Source of the DNA: CAYPFY01 sp964410105 | Lineage (GTDB): Bacteria; Bacteroidota; Ignavibacteria; UBA10030; SZUA-254 | Length of the DNA stretch: 64,000 bases | NCBI GenBank assembly: GCA_964410105.1 | Contig: CAYPFY010000013.1 | Coordinates: forward strand, 37,756-101,755 | Reading direction: 5' to 3' | In this document: piece after piece, positions 1-10,000 of the stretch | Layout: every line of letters begins with the position of its first letter | How positions within the stretch are numbered: position 1 is the first letter of the stretch | Position numbers and translations under genes: made by a program | The notes under the pieces: generated by a model | What the model saw: the letters and a program-made list of their open reading frames with translations, nothing else | Told to the model about the DNA's origin: nothing | Databases searched by the model: none

Positions 1-10
1 GGAAATAGAC

Positions 11-1267
11 ATGTCACCCTTTGGTAAACGGTTGCTGAGATTTCTGGGTTGGTTCGTCGGAGTCATCATAGGCGCATTGATTCTCATCGGGGCCTATGTG
101 CAGATGCGGTGGGATGCGAAGGATGACAGGCTTGCTCCGGAGCTTAAGGCGCCTGCGGATTCAGGGACGATAGCGCGTGGGGAATATATATTCAAATTCC
201 AGGCCCAGTGCTGGGGATGTCATGCTGCCGCTGGGGGTGATGCAACCACTCCTCCTTCCGGCGGGAGGCTCTTCGATCTCTCCCACACGGGTCCGGGATT
301 CGGTAAGTGGTATTCCAGAAATCTCACCCCCGATGTCGAAACGGGGCTCGGCGGGTGGACAGACGGCGAAATCGTCCAGGCTCTCCGCGAGGGGGTTCGC
401 AAGGATCGAACGATGCTGTTTCCCATCATGCCCGCCGATTGGTATCACGGGATGTCTGATGATGACGCGCTCGCCGTGGTCGCCTATCTTCGAAGTATAC
501 CCCCGGTGAAGAACGAGGTTCCGCGAAGTGAGCCTTCTTTCGTGGCGAAAGCGCTTCTTACATTTAAGGTGATTAAGCCGAAACAGTCCATAACTACCCC
601 CATCACCGCTCCGCCGCGGGGGATTACGGTCGAGTACGGGCGGTATCTTTCGAATAACCTCGCCGGCTGCGCCGATTGTCATACGCCTCGAAACCTGAGG
701 GATGGTGAATTCTATCTGGATAGCCTCTTCGCAGGGGGCAGCTTTCCTATTGGGGGGATTATTACCGCGTATGCCCGAAATATCACACCCGACCTCAAGA
801 CGGGAATCGGGGCGTGGACGGAGGTGCAATTCCTCGATGCGGTCACAGGAGGGTTCTGCCCGGATAGTACGGTGCTTATTCCTCAGATGCCCTACGCATA
901 TTACAAATCGTGGAGTTCCGATGACCTGAAAGCGGTTTTTACGTACATAAAGACTGTCGCTGCTCGGGTCAGGTCCGTGCCACCGCCAAAGCCGGGCCAC
1001 GAATTGAATTCTGCTCAGGGGGTCGACCAGGGAAGGCTGATTTTCCGGTCACGCTGCCAGAGCTGTCACGGTAAGGATGGGTCGGGCGCCCAACCCACGA
1101 ATGTGAAACTCGCCGAAGTTACGGGGTCGCTCAGCGACGCCGAGTTACAGGAGTTTATCAGCGGCGGTCAGCTGAATTTGAAGATGCCGGCCTATGGTAA
1201 GACCCTGAGCAGCAGCGAGATGACGAATCTCGTTGCGTTTATCAGGACGTGGGGAAAGGGAAATTAA
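11..1267 (+). CDS. Membrane-anchored tri-heme cytochrome c
   Basis: The 418-residue protein starts with a basic stretch and one membrane helix (about residues 12-30), so the rest should lie in the periplasm. Three CxxCH heme-attachment motifs are visible: CWGCH (C67-H71), CADCH (C220-H224) and CQSCH (C349-H353). Each is followed by Met-Pro segments that could give the distal Met ligand. Three class-I cytochrome c domains in a row resemble the cytochrome subunit of membrane alcohol or gluconate dehydrogenases, which passes electrons to the respiratory chain. No dehydrogenase partner is visible; if there is one it lies before base 1. The ATG is preceded by a weak GGAAATAG. The stop codon overlaps the stop of the convergent phosphatase gene in a shared TTAA. 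Confidence 0.88.
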   Translation: MSPFGKRLLRFLGWFVGVIIGALILIGAYVQMRWDAKDDRLAPELKAPADSGTIARGEYIFKFQAQCWGCHAAAGGDATTPPSGGRLFDLSHTGPGFGKWYSRNLTPDVETGLGGWTDGEIVQALREGVRKDRTMLFPIMPADWYHGMSDDDALAVVAYLRSIPPVKNEVPRSEPSFVAKALLTFKVIKPKQSITTPITAPPRGITVEYGRYLSNNLAGCADCHTPRNLRDGEFYLDSLFAGGSFPIGGIITAYARNITPDLKTGIGAWTEVQFLDAVTGGFCPDSTVLIPQMPYAYYKSWSSDDLKAVFTYIKTVAARVRSVPPPKPGHELNSAQGVDQGRLIFRSRCQSCHGKDGSGAQPTNVKLAEVTGSLSDAELQEFISGGQLNLKMPAYGKTLSSSEMTNLVAFIRTWGKGN

Positions 1268-2874
1268 CCGTTCCGGGCGAGATACAACACTGTCATGTCA
1301 TCGCTCTGCGGGACCGGCCCCGCGAATCGCTGGATATCGGCGATGAGATCTGTTATGAAATTCTCCGCGCTCATCTTCCGGCGCTTCGCCATAAAGTCCG
1401 ACAGGTCAATTTTCTCCTCATACATCTCGTTCTTGGCGTTGGTGGCTTCGGTTATCCCGTCTGTATAAAGGAACAAGCACTCACCTTTTCCGACCCGGAC
1501 TCGCTCGCTGTCATAGGGAAAATCTATGTCGAACGCGCCAAGCGGCGGTCCGCCCACCTGAAGTTTTTCGACCGATGTGCCGTTTCTCAGGAGGTAAGCC
1601 GGGTTATGCCCAGCGCTGGAATACTCAATCTCCCCCGTCCCGGGGGTGAGCAGCGCGAAGAACGCGGTGACGAACTTGTCGTCCGTGGTGGCGTTGTAAA
1701 GGGCTTTGTTGAGTTTTGTGAGGAGCGTGGGGAGGCTGTTCGAAAGCTCCAGATAGGCAGATAAATAGGCGTGCAGGCTGCTGACGAGGAGGGCCGCGGG
1801 CATGCCTTTGCCCGTGACATCCGCAATGACGAGCGCGTAACGGCCGTCTGAGATCGGCAGGCAATCGTAATAGTCCCCACCCACCGATTTCGAGGGGATG
1901 TTTCTGCCTGCAACGTCATAACCCGAGATTTTCGGGAGCGATACAGGTATGATTTTCTGCTGGATCTCCGCCGCCACGACCATCTCCTGCTCAATTCGCT
2001 GTTTTTCCAGCGCCTGCTGATGGAGGTACCGGTTCTCGAGCGAGGCGTGTACCTGCCTGGCTAGTGCGTCCAGGAGGAGTTGGTCCGTTTCTTCAAACCG
2101 CTGCGTGCCCGTCCTGCTCTCTTTGTCAAAGAGTTCGAATGTAAATGTCTCGTCGGAAAACGAGAAACTGCTCATGATCTTGTTTTCCCCGGCCTTCACG
2201 TGATGGAGATCCGACCCTTCCGGAAAGGCGTGCTGCTCGACTATTTCTTTGCCCCGCCTTACGGTGACGAGTCCCATGGCAGCGTTGGTGAGCGCCGCGG
2301 CCCTGGTGAGGGCCAGCCGGTGGGGCGAGACGTTTTCGTCAATCGTGGAAACTTCGATGCCCGTGTCGATGAGGCTGTTGAGCTGGAGTATGCGGTGGTT
2401 GAGCGAGAATATGAACGATTTCTCGGTCTTCTTGTGGAGCATGTCCCTGTAGGCATTGTCGAAGAGGCTGACGAAAAGCCGTAATGTCATGATATCGAAG
2501 TCGGTCCACTGTCGCCGCGCGTCTCCCTCCGATATGACGAGGCTGATCAGAGACTTGTCGTGCAGCTTGTGGATTATCGCTATCCACCCCGCTCCTTCAT
2601 GTATTTCAGACACCCCGGTCAGTTTGTGATCCTGAAAGGCGCTGAGTTTTTCCATCGCCTGCCCGCTCTTGTCAATGAGGGGCTCCCACGTTTGCCCTTC
2701 TGCAACCCTGTAGGCCAGCCCGATCATGTTCTCGCTGAACATCGCCCCGACGACTTTTGCAAATTGCCGCCCCAGTTCCTGGATGGTGACAGCCTTTGAG
2801 GGCTTCAAAGCGTCGTGAAGCGATTCTATATGGCCCGAGAGGCGATCAAGAGGGCTTTTGGAGGAGGGTTTCAC
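1264..2874 (-). CDS. GAF-like domain / SpoIIE-type PP2C phosphatase (RsbU-like)
   Basis: The C-terminal half (about residues 315-536) is a SpoIIE/PP2C phosphatase: VGGDYYD and DVTGKGMPAALL carry the metal-binding acidic residues, followed by SSAGHNPAYLL, LYTDGITEA and SDDMTVL. The first 300 residues look like one or two GAF-like sensor domains joined by a helical linker (QQALEKQRIEQEMVVAAEIQQ). The family dephosphorylates a STAS anti-anti-sigma factor, which sits just upstream here. The open frame runs back to 3009, but that part lies inside the STAS gene and encodes low-complexity residues. I therefore prefer the GTG at 2874, 7 bases after the STAS stop. Its ribosome site is weak, so the start is uncertain by some tens of residues. 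Confidence 0.85.
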   Translation of the reverse strand: MKPSSKSPLDRLSGHIESLHDALKPSKAVTIQELGRQFAKVVGAMFSENMIGLAYRVAEGQTWEPLIDKSGQAMEKLSAFQDHKLTGVSEIHEGAGWIAIIHKLHDKSLISLVISEGDARRQWTDFDIMTLRLFVSLFDNAYRDMLHKKTEKSFIFSLNHRILQLNSLIDTGIEVSTIDENVSPHRLALTRAAALTNAAMGLVTVRRGKEIVEQHAFPEGSDLHHVKAGENKIMSSFSFSDETFTFELFDKESRTGTQRFEETDQLLLDALARQVHASLENRYLHQQALEKQRIEQEMVVAAEIQQKIIPVSLPKISGYDVAGRNIPSKSVGGDYYDCLPISDGRYALVIADVTGKGMPAALLVSSLHAYLSAYLELSNSLPTLLTKLNKALYNATTDDKFVTAFFALLTPGTGEIEYSSAGHNPAYLLRNGTSVEKLQVGGPPLGAFDIDFPYDSERVRVGKGECLFLYTDGITEATNAKNEMYEEKIDLSDFMAKRRKMSAENFITDLIADIQRFAGPVPQSDDMTVLYLARNG

Positions 2875-2881
2875 CGGCGTC

Positions 2882-3229
2882 TTATCGGATGGAGGCGATT
2901 GCTTCGTCAACGTTGCTGGCTTTTCCCGCGAATGTGAAGAGGCCCATGATGGTGAGCATCTTCTCCACCGCCGGGTCCAGGTTGGTGAAGACGAGCTTGC
3001 CATCGACATCCTGGAGCTTTTCGATTATTTCCAGAAGGAATGACATCCCGATGGAGTTTACGACCTTCGATTTTGCAAGGTTGATGATGATGCGCCGGAC
3101 ATTGTTGTCGAAATGTCGCGAGAATTCCTTTGAAATGGCTTCTCCGCCGACGTTGTTGACGTAGCCGGATGTCGCAATGACAAGACAATCACCCCTGAGC
3201 TCGGAGGTCAATGAGAAGGGCTGTTCCAT
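2882..3229 (-). CDS. STAS-domain anti-sigma factor antagonist
   Basis: The 115-residue protein is a single STAS domain of the SpoIIAA/RsbV type. The conserved phosphorylation loop reads VVNSIGMSFL, with Ser59 where SpoIIAA-type proteins carry the regulatory serine; the usual Asp before it is Asn. In partner switching the unphosphorylated antagonist binds the RsbW-type kinase, which phosphorylates it, and a SpoIIE phosphatase reverses this. All these partners are adjacent: the kinase gene ends 10 bases upstream and a phosphatase gene begins 7 bases downstream. A GGAGAGGT-like ribosome site precedes the ATG. Confidence 0.9.
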   Translation of the reverse strand: MEQPFSLTSELRGDCLVIATSGYVNNVGGEAISKEFSRHFDNNVRRIIINLAKSKVVNSIGMSFLLEIIEKLQDVDGKLVFTNLDPAVEKMLTIMGLFTFAGKASNVDEAIASIR

Positions 3230-3239
3230 GACCTCTCCG

Positions 3240-3656
3240 TTATTTTAAAAGTTTTTTTATGGTGATTTTCGTGCCCCCGCTGTTGGATTCGATGCGGAAA
3301 TCGTCCGACATGGATTTCATGACCTTTATGCCCCACCCCCGCTTGTCTTTTGCGTGGATTTTCTTTCTGACGTCGGGTTCCTCGATGATAGAAGGATCGA
3401 ATCCCTTCCCGTGATCTCGCACGAAGATGATGAGTTCTTTCGTCGTCATGGTGAATTCAACGATCACCGTGGGGTTCTTGGTTCCCCCATGTTCGAACCC
3501 GTTGATGATCGCCTCTGTGACGAGAAGCCGCGCTTCCCCCACTTTGTCCTCCGCAATGTCCAGATGCCGCGAGAGCCGCTCCAATCCTTCGATCGCAACG
3601 AGCTCGATATCGGGGATTTTCGGTAATTCTATTTTCAGTGTCACAGCTTCGCTCAT
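3240..3656 (-). CDS. RsbW/SpoIIAB-like ATP-binding protein (anti-sigma-type kinase)
   Basis: The 138-residue GHKL ATPase has the N box EAIINGFEHG, a G1 box VRDHGKGFD and a G2 region RGWGIKVMKSM. It has no other domain, which is the size and layout of stand-alone RsbW/SpoIIAB serine kinases. It lies 10 bases before the STAS gene and 81 bases after the propeller-SpoIIE gene, so all four are probably co-transcribed. Its eventual target, a sigma factor or another output, is not adjacent. The ECF sigma factor at 56.9 kb already has its own zinc-finger anti-sigma factor, so the output remains open. Confidence 0.88.
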   Translation of the reverse strand: MSEAVTLKIELPKIPDIELVAIEGLERLSRHLDIAEDKVGEARLLVTEAIINGFEHGGTKNPTVIVEFTMTTKELIIFVRDHGKGFDPSIIEEPDVRKKIHAKDKRGWGIKVMKSMSDDFRIESNSGGTKITIKKLLK

Positions 3657-3737
3657 AGTATCTCCGTTTCTCGAGTGGTGTGAAAAAGCGCCTGACCCCG
3701 CCCTCAGCCGGCGAAGTTCTGCCGTCGACTTTTCCGG

Positions 3738-6700
3738 TTATTCCGTTTTCTTGACGACAAGGAGCGTGATGTCATCGTCCTGGACCGCTCCGTTTAGCCA
3801 TGTGTCTGCTTCCTGGATGAGGCGCGAGACGATATCGGCCGGCGTCCCGGCAGCCGTATTCTTGAATTTTTCAACGACTCTCGCATAGTCAAACATGTCT
3901 TCCGAAGAGTTCTTTTGCTCGGGCAGCCCGTCTGTCAGGAAGAGCATGACATCCCCCCTGTGCATGGCCGTTTCATAAAGGCCGTAGGGAAAGTTCTTCA
4001 TCGAGCCGAGCGGAACCGCTTTCAGCAGGATTTCGTCGATAGCTCCGGTCTCGCTCCTGTACACGTAGACCGGGGGCATGCCCGCGCTGGATAAAGATAC
4101 GTTTATTCCATTGAATCTTGCAAGCGTCATCGCCATGTAGAGCCGGCCGAGTTTGATGTCCTTGATGGCCCGGCTGCAATGGTTGAAAAAACTCTGTATG
4201 TCGAATTTTGCCGCGTCCGATATGAAGAGTCCTTTCATCAGTGTGACGATTGTGCCTGCCTGCATGCCGTGACCCGTGGCATCCCCAAAGGCAACGTTGA
4301 GCACCCCGTCCTTGCTTACCGCGAAGTCATAATAGTCGCCCCCCACCTCGGTCGCGGTTTTCATGACGACCGCGATGTCGTAACCCGGGATTTTTGGGAT
4401 TTCCCGCGGAAGCATCGAGAGCTGCAGCAGCCTGGCGTCTTCGAGTTCTTTTGTCTTGCGGTCGTTTTCAGCCTGCAAGGCTCTCTTTTCGGCTTCAACG
4501 GCCTTGGCCCGGAGTTCCGATTCTCTGACCCTCGCTTTCTGCTCGCGCCGGTTGATCTCCGCCCGCCTGGCGGTATAGAGGAATCCGACGAAGAGGAATA
4601 CGTATCCCGAGTACGCCCATGTTGTCTTCCACCACGGGGGTGTGACGGTGAAGTTCAGGGATGTTCCTTCATCGTTCCAGATGCCGTCGTTGTTGGAGCC
4701 TCTGACTCTGAGGATGTAGTCGCCCCCGTTGAGATTCGTGAATGTGGCCCGCCGGTCTGTGCCAAGATGGATCCAGTTGTCATTGAAGCCTTCGAGCCTG
4801 TAAGCATACTGATTCTTGAAATTGTTATAGTAGCTGAGCGCCGCAAATTCGAAGGAGGTGATGTTGTCTTTATACGAGACCGTAATGCCGGGCCGTACGC
4901 TTATTCCCTTTTCAGGGATCGGGCGACCTTCACGATCGTCGGTGTTGTATCTCAGGAATGAGCTTACCACGATTTGCGGGACATAAGCATTGGTCGTGAC
5001 ATGTTCGGGGTTAAAAAGTGTAAAACCGTTTCCGCCGCCAAAGTACATTTCCCCTGTCCGCGGATCCTGGCCGTATGCTCCCTGGTTGTATTCGTTTCCC
5101 TGCAGTCCGTCGGTGTAATCGTAGGTGTGGAATTTTCTTGTCTGCGAATCGAATCTGGAAATTCCCTTGACGGTGCTCATCCAGAGGTTTCCCTGCCGGT
5201 CCTCCAGTATGCCGAAGACGTTGTCGTTCGCAAGTCCGTCTTTTTCCCGGAAGCGCGTGAATTTTCCGGACTGCCGGTCCAGGAGGTTCAATCCTCCCAT
5301 GGTTCCGACCCACAATCTTCCGGCCCGGTCTTCATAAAGTGAAAGGATGTAGTCGTCGCTGATTGTGGTCGAATCGGCATCGCTGTTAATATAGTGGTCA
5401 AAATTTTCCATATCGCGGTGAAAGCGGTCAAGACCGCTGCCATTCGTCCCTACCCAGAGGACCCCGTCACGGTCCTGAAGGAGCGACCAGATGCTCTCCG
5501 ATGCGAGGGATGCGGGATTTCCCGGGTTGTGCCTGTATGCCTTGAATCCTTTCCTTCCCGGCGTTAAACGATCGAGCCCCCCCGCATAGGTGCCGATCCA
5601 TATGTCTCCCTGCCGGTCTTCCAGGAGGGCGTAGATTTCGTCTTCGCTGAGGCTCGTAGAGTCTCCCGCGTTGTGTTTGTAATGGATAAAGGTGCTTCCG
5701 TCCATCCTGTCCAGGCCGTTGTTTGTGGTCCCAACCCAGAGCGCGCCGTTCCGATCGACGAGCAGGGCAGGGGCCACATCGTCGGCGATGCTTTTGGGGT
5801 CTTTCGGGTTGTGAAGGTATTGTGATATCCTGCCGGTGCCCCTGTCGAGCCTGTTCAGCCCCCGGGTTGTTCCGATCCAGGCAATGCCCGCTTTGTCTAT
5901 GTCTATCGACTGGATGTTGTTGTCGCTGAGGGAAGATTCTCCCGGCTGGTGCGTGTAGTTGTGAAAAGGGGACATGTCAGGGTGGAATTTCTCGACTCCA
6001 TGGTCCCCGGTGCCGACCCAGATGAGTCCCGAGCGGTCCTGGTAAAGGGAATAGAGCCTGTTGCCCGCAAGGCTTCCCGGGTTCGATTCGTCATGGGTGA
6101 AATGCTCAAAACTCTCTGTCGTAGGATCGAATCTTTCGAGACCTCCCTGAAATGTTCCGACCCAGATTCTTCCCCCGCGATCAACGAGCAACGGCCAGGT
6201 CTCATTGTCGCTGAGGCTGTTCGGGTTTTTCGGATCATGTGTGTAATGGGTGAATTTCTCTGTCCTGGGGTTGAATTTTTCAATCCCGCCCGATGTGGTG
6301 ATCCAGAGGTTGCCCGTTAAATCTTCGGCGATCTGATAGACGTTGTCGTCGATGAGGCTGCCCGGGTCAGATTGCGAATGCCGGTAAGTTTTTGTCTCTC
6401 CCCCGAGTTTGTTTGCCCGGCGAAGGCCCCCGTTTTTGATTGCTTCCCAGAGTGTCCCGGACCGGTCTTCATAGCGCGACCGGGCGGCACTGATGGCGGC
6501 CCCGTGGATTTTCAGTGCGGCCGCCGGGAATTGGCTGAAAGTCTCGGTGCGGGGATCGAATCGGTTCAAAGTGTCAGGGTGGTCGTTGGTCCCTGCCCAG
6601 ATGTCTCCCGCGCTGTCCTCGGCAATCATGACGATGAAATTGCCGTTGATGCTGCCGGGCTCAGCTGCCGCATGACGGTAGATGGTGAATTTGTACCCAT

Positions 6701-6911
6701 CATACCGGTTCAGCCCGTCGAATGTTCCGAACCAGATGAATCCCTTCCTGTCCTGAAGTATGCAGCTGACCGAACCCTGTGAAAGCCCTTCCTTGACGGT
6801 GAGGTGTGAGAACCGGACGGTTTGCTGGGCGTGGACCGGGAACCCGGTAGCGAAGAAAAGGATAATGCCCGAATAGAGTAGCCTGCGTTTTAGAGGAAAT
6901 TCACCGGTCAT
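3738..6911 (-). CDS. Two-component-type propeller sensor fused to SpoIIE phosphatase
   Basis: From an ATG at 6911 the protein has 1057 residues. It has a signal peptide (KRRLLYSGIILFFATG..HAQ), then about 14 regulator-propeller repeats of the type 'DRxGxLWVGT..GLxRFDxxTxxF..Y', and a Y_Y_Y domain (about 690-750). A membrane helix (about 762-782) and a coiled coil follow, then a cytoplasmic PP2C/SpoIIE domain (GGDYYDF, FGDATGHGMQAG, LFLTDGLPE, DDDITLLVV). In Bacteroidota the same periplasmic part usually feeds a histidine kinase (hybrid two-component systems); here the output is a phosphatase. A longer frame begins with GTG at 6980, but that codon lies inside the terminator of the upstream gene, so I reject it. 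The input ligand is unknown. Confidence 0.9.
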   Translation of the reverse strand: MTGEFPLKRRLLYSGIILFFATGFPVHAQQTVRFSHLTVKEGLSQGSVSCILQDRKGFIWFGTFDGLNRYDGYKFTIYRHAAAEPGSINGNFIVMIAEDSAGDIWAGTNDHPDTLNRFDPRTETFSQFPAAALKIHGAAISAARSRYEDRSGTLWEAIKNGGLRRANKLGGETKTYRHSQSDPGSLIDDNVYQIAEDLTGNLWITTSGGIEKFNPRTEKFTHYTHDPKNPNSLSDNETWPLLVDRGGRIWVGTFQGGLERFDPTTESFEHFTHDESNPGSLAGNRLYSLYQDRSGLIWVGTGDHGVEKFHPDMSPFHNYTHQPGESSLSDNNIQSIDIDKAGIAWIGTTRGLNRLDRGTGRISQYLHNPKDPKSIADDVAPALLVDRNGALWVGTTNNGLDRMDGSTFIHYKHNAGDSTSLSEDEIYALLEDRQGDIWIGTYAGGLDRLTPGRKGFKAYRHNPGNPASLASESIWSLLQDRDGVLWVGTNGSGLDRFHRDMENFDHYINSDADSTTISDDYILSLYEDRAGRLWVGTMGGLNLLDRQSGKFTRFREKDGLANDNVFGILEDRQGNLWMSTVKGISRFDSQTRKFHTYDYTDGLQGNEYNQGAYGQDPRTGEMYFGGGNGFTLFNPEHVTTNAYVPQIVVSSFLRYNTDDREGRPIPEKGISVRPGITVSYKDNITSFEFAALSYYNNFKNQYAYRLEGFNDNWIHLGTDRRATFTNLNGGDYILRVRGSNNDGIWNDEGTSLNFTVTPPWWKTTWAYSGYVFLFVGFLYTARRAEINRREQKARVRESELRAKAVEAEKRALQAENDRKTKELEDARLLQLSMLPREIPKIPGYDIAVVMKTATEVGGDYYDFAVSKDGVLNVAFGDATGHGMQAGTIVTLMKGLFISDAAKFDIQSFFNHCSRAIKDIKLGRLYMAMTLARFNGINVSLSSAGMPPVYVYRSETGAIDEILLKAVPLGSMKNFPYGLYETAMHRGDVMLFLTDGLPEQKNSSEDMFDYARVVEKFKNTAAGTPADIVSRLIQEADTWLNGAVQDDDITLLVVKKTE

Positions 6912-6964
6912 CGACAGGTCGCAAATCAATTGGTCGATAATAGCAAAAAAACTCGTGAGACGCC

Positions 6965-7000
6965 AAAAAAAAACTATCACGGGCGTCGACCCGTGATAGT
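6965..7000 (-). terminator. Rho-independent terminator of the large secreted-protein gene
   Basis: A perfect 11-bp inverted repeat (ACTATCACGGG / CCCGTGATAGT, positions 6973-6983 and 6990-7000) has a 6-base loop and is followed, reading the minus strand, by nine T residues (6965-6973). It starts 22 bases past the stop of the 7023-12422 gene. It separates that gene from the signalling cluster downstream, which then needs its own promoter between about 6912 and 6965. Confidence 0.92.
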
Positions 7001-7022
7001 CTTTCTGTATTGCAGAGAGAAT

Positions 7023-10000
7023 CTACTTGATGATCATCATCCGCTTGACATCGACGAAGGTGCCGGCGTTGATCCGAAGGAGATAGATTCCCGAACTAAC
7101 CGCTTCGCCTTTAGAATTTCGCCCGTCCCAGACGACCTGGTATGTTCCCTCGCTCTGAGTGGCGTCGACCAGTCTTTCAATCTGCTGACCGAGCATGTTG
7201 TAGATTGTCAGGGTCACGCGGCTCTCCTGAGGCAGCGTGTACCTGATCTGCGTCGAGGGGTTGAAGGGATTCGGATAGTTCTGGCTGAGGGAATATGTTG
7301 CCGGACGCAGCTTTGAATCCGGATCCTGTTTCTGCGTTGTAGGTGGCACGCCCGAGGTACCACCGCTGAATCCGCTCGCCAGTGTTACGGTCGCGCCGTT
7401 GCCGACGATGACGGCCTGACCGATCGCCGAGCCCGTGAGGACCACTGATTTATTGATGAATACTGTGCCGTTCGGGGCATAGATGTTTCCGGCAATCACG
7501 CATTTTGGATTGACGTTGACGGAGTAGCCGAAGGAGCTTTGGGTGTTTGTCCCGGCGACATAATAGACGATGTTGGAGGCCGTCGCAGATGTTCCCGCCT
7601 GGGCCCCGAAGGAGCTCGAGTTGTCTCCGCTCATTCCGTTCAATACATGTAGCTGTGCAGCTCCCTGGATCAAAACCACCCCTCCCGATTTCGCATAAAA
7701 GCTCCGGAAATGGTACGATCCGCCCGCAAGTCTGAGTGTGCCGTGGGGCTGGACTGTGACATCACGGTATGTTCCCGGTTGGTACGTGACGTCCGAGCCA
7801 GTGCCGACGTTGATGTCCTGGGCGGTTGCGACGCCCGCGTTGGTGGGCTGGAAGGGCGGAAAAACTGCAACAGGAAGTGTGATTGAGCTGTTGATTGTTC
7901 CTGTGATCGTCCCGGAATTTGTGAGTTGATTGGCAAAAACGTTTCCGCCAATCACGGCCCCCGAGAGTATCCTTATTCTCCCTGCTTTAAGATCATAGCC
8001 GGCCGGGGTTTTAGAAAAACTTCCAACCCGAAGCTCTACGCCGGGGGATCCGGAGGGGGCAGATCTATTGACGAATATGCTCCCTGATTTGACGCCGACA
8101 CTGTCGTTGATAATGACGCTGTCCCTTGCAAATAGGACGGCCCGTATGTACGGGGGCGCCACGTACGCAGATTGCTCGACGATGCGGATGAACGGTTTTT
8201 GCGAAGCGCTTATCGTCCCGAGGGCCGTTGCGCGGAATGCATAGGTCCCTGTTGCAGATGTCCCTGTGAAGGCCCCCGTGTATATCCCGTTTCCGATGTG
8301 GAGGAGCTGGACTGTCGATGTCGAGGTCGACCCCGGCACGGTAACTGTCACGGATATGCTTGCATCTGTGATGGGTCTCCCGCCCGAGAGGTGCTCGCTC
8401 CCTGCGACCGATCCTCCCTCGGAGAGGGCAGCGCGGATGTTGACGGTTTCTCCCGGCGCATAGGTGGACTTTTCAAGCGAAAAATCAAAAGTGACGTCGT
8501 TGACTGCAACGACGTGCATGCGAACGGTTTCATCCAGGGAGGCTGAATCCGCTCCCTCAACGAAGAATCCGTACTGCCCCGGAAGCGGGTTGGCTATGGT
8601 GTAAAATGCATACGTCGGGCCCTGGACGTAAGGGTATCCGGGTTTGCCGGGGTAGATGATATAATCATAGGGCCCACCCGCTTCCATGGACGATTTTGGT
8701 ATGAATCCAGGAGGGGGTAACGGGTATCCGGGTGGGATGAGGAAGAGCAAGTAGTTGCTTCCCTTCCAGGCTACTCCGGGAAGCCCGCTCGTGGTTCCCG
8801 GGTCTATCGCTCCCTTCCATGCAACGCCGCCGTTCCAGTCGATCCCGCCTTTCCAGGCTACTCCGCCTTTCCACGCTACGCCGCCCTTCCAGGCAACTCC
8901 TCCCGAAACGCTTGTGTCCCCGCTGATCTGCCAGCCTGTGATGTCGTCCCACATCTGCCTCACAGCGACGTTGATGGTGGTGTCGGCAACGAGGTAATAT
9001 GCCCCATTGGTGGCCTGGGCGAGCGAACTGCCGATGTCCTGCCCGGGACTCCCGCTGAATCCCATTGTGTAGAGCTTGATGCTGTCCGAATTAATAGAAG
9101 GAGCGACGCTTAAGGGGTTGCCCGTTCCTTCACACGAGCTGAAGAGTATCATTATTTTCCTGCGGACCGAGGCGCTCAACAGTGTCTGCCCCGTTTGAAG
9201 GCCAAGCCCGATGTCGGGGGTGATGCCCGTTGTAATGCCGTTTATTGCATTGACGACGAGGGCGCTATCGGCGCTGTTTGTGACTGTCACCGGCCCCGCC
9301 AGGACTGTGTTGGGTAACTGGATGACTGTGACGCGGTCGCTCGGTCTCAGTTTCTGAACAAGTTCTTCCGCGCTGTTTTTCGACGGGACTACCCCGTCGT
9401 ATGTCGAGGCGAACGTGGACGATGCGTCGATGAGTAGCACGAGATCGACGGCGCTTTTGGGCGAGTGGGTGTAGATATACCGGATGCCGGCGATGTCCCC
9501 TGCCTCGAGGCTCCGCTTCTTGGTCTCACCTTTACGGATGATGCCGTACATGGTGAGGTCTTCGTTGTGGGTCCCCATCCGGATGTCCCAACCGGGATAG
9601 CCCGGGAGGTAGATGTCCGACGCGCCCAGCAGGTGTCCGATCTCGTGCGTGGCGACGTCAGAAACGTCCATCTTTGTTGTGTCCGGAGCAAGGGGGTCAA
9701 GATTGCCGAATGTGAATTTTTGTGCGTTGAATGCCATGTCGACGTCCGTAATTTCCCCGTTCATGGCATTGTACCGGACTCTGGTGACGGCGATGGTGTT
9801 GTCTGAAATCCCGGAACCGGGGACCGTAGCCCAGTCACTCGACAGGAAGATGTTGTTGACGCCGTCCGGAGTTCCTCCCCACTGCGCGGAGGACGTGTTG
9901 GCGCCGCGCGTGATGTTCAGATAGGGGTTCAACGCAGGGTTGTTCTGCCAGGTGCTGAATGACGAGTCGAAGGTGGCGTCCATCCCCGCTCCGACAAGGT

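Noticed and set aside
161..1000. 279-residue minus-strand frame under the cytochrome gene
   Set aside because: It mirrors the heme-protein frame; no motif and no ribosome site.
6912..6980. N-terminal extension of the propeller-SpoIIE gene from GTG 6980
   Set aside because: The codon lies inside the terminator stem and the signal peptide begins at 6911.
8811..8900. Direct repeats as a CRISPR or minisatellite outside genes
   Set aside because: The 18-bp units are in frame inside a long coding region and have no spacers.
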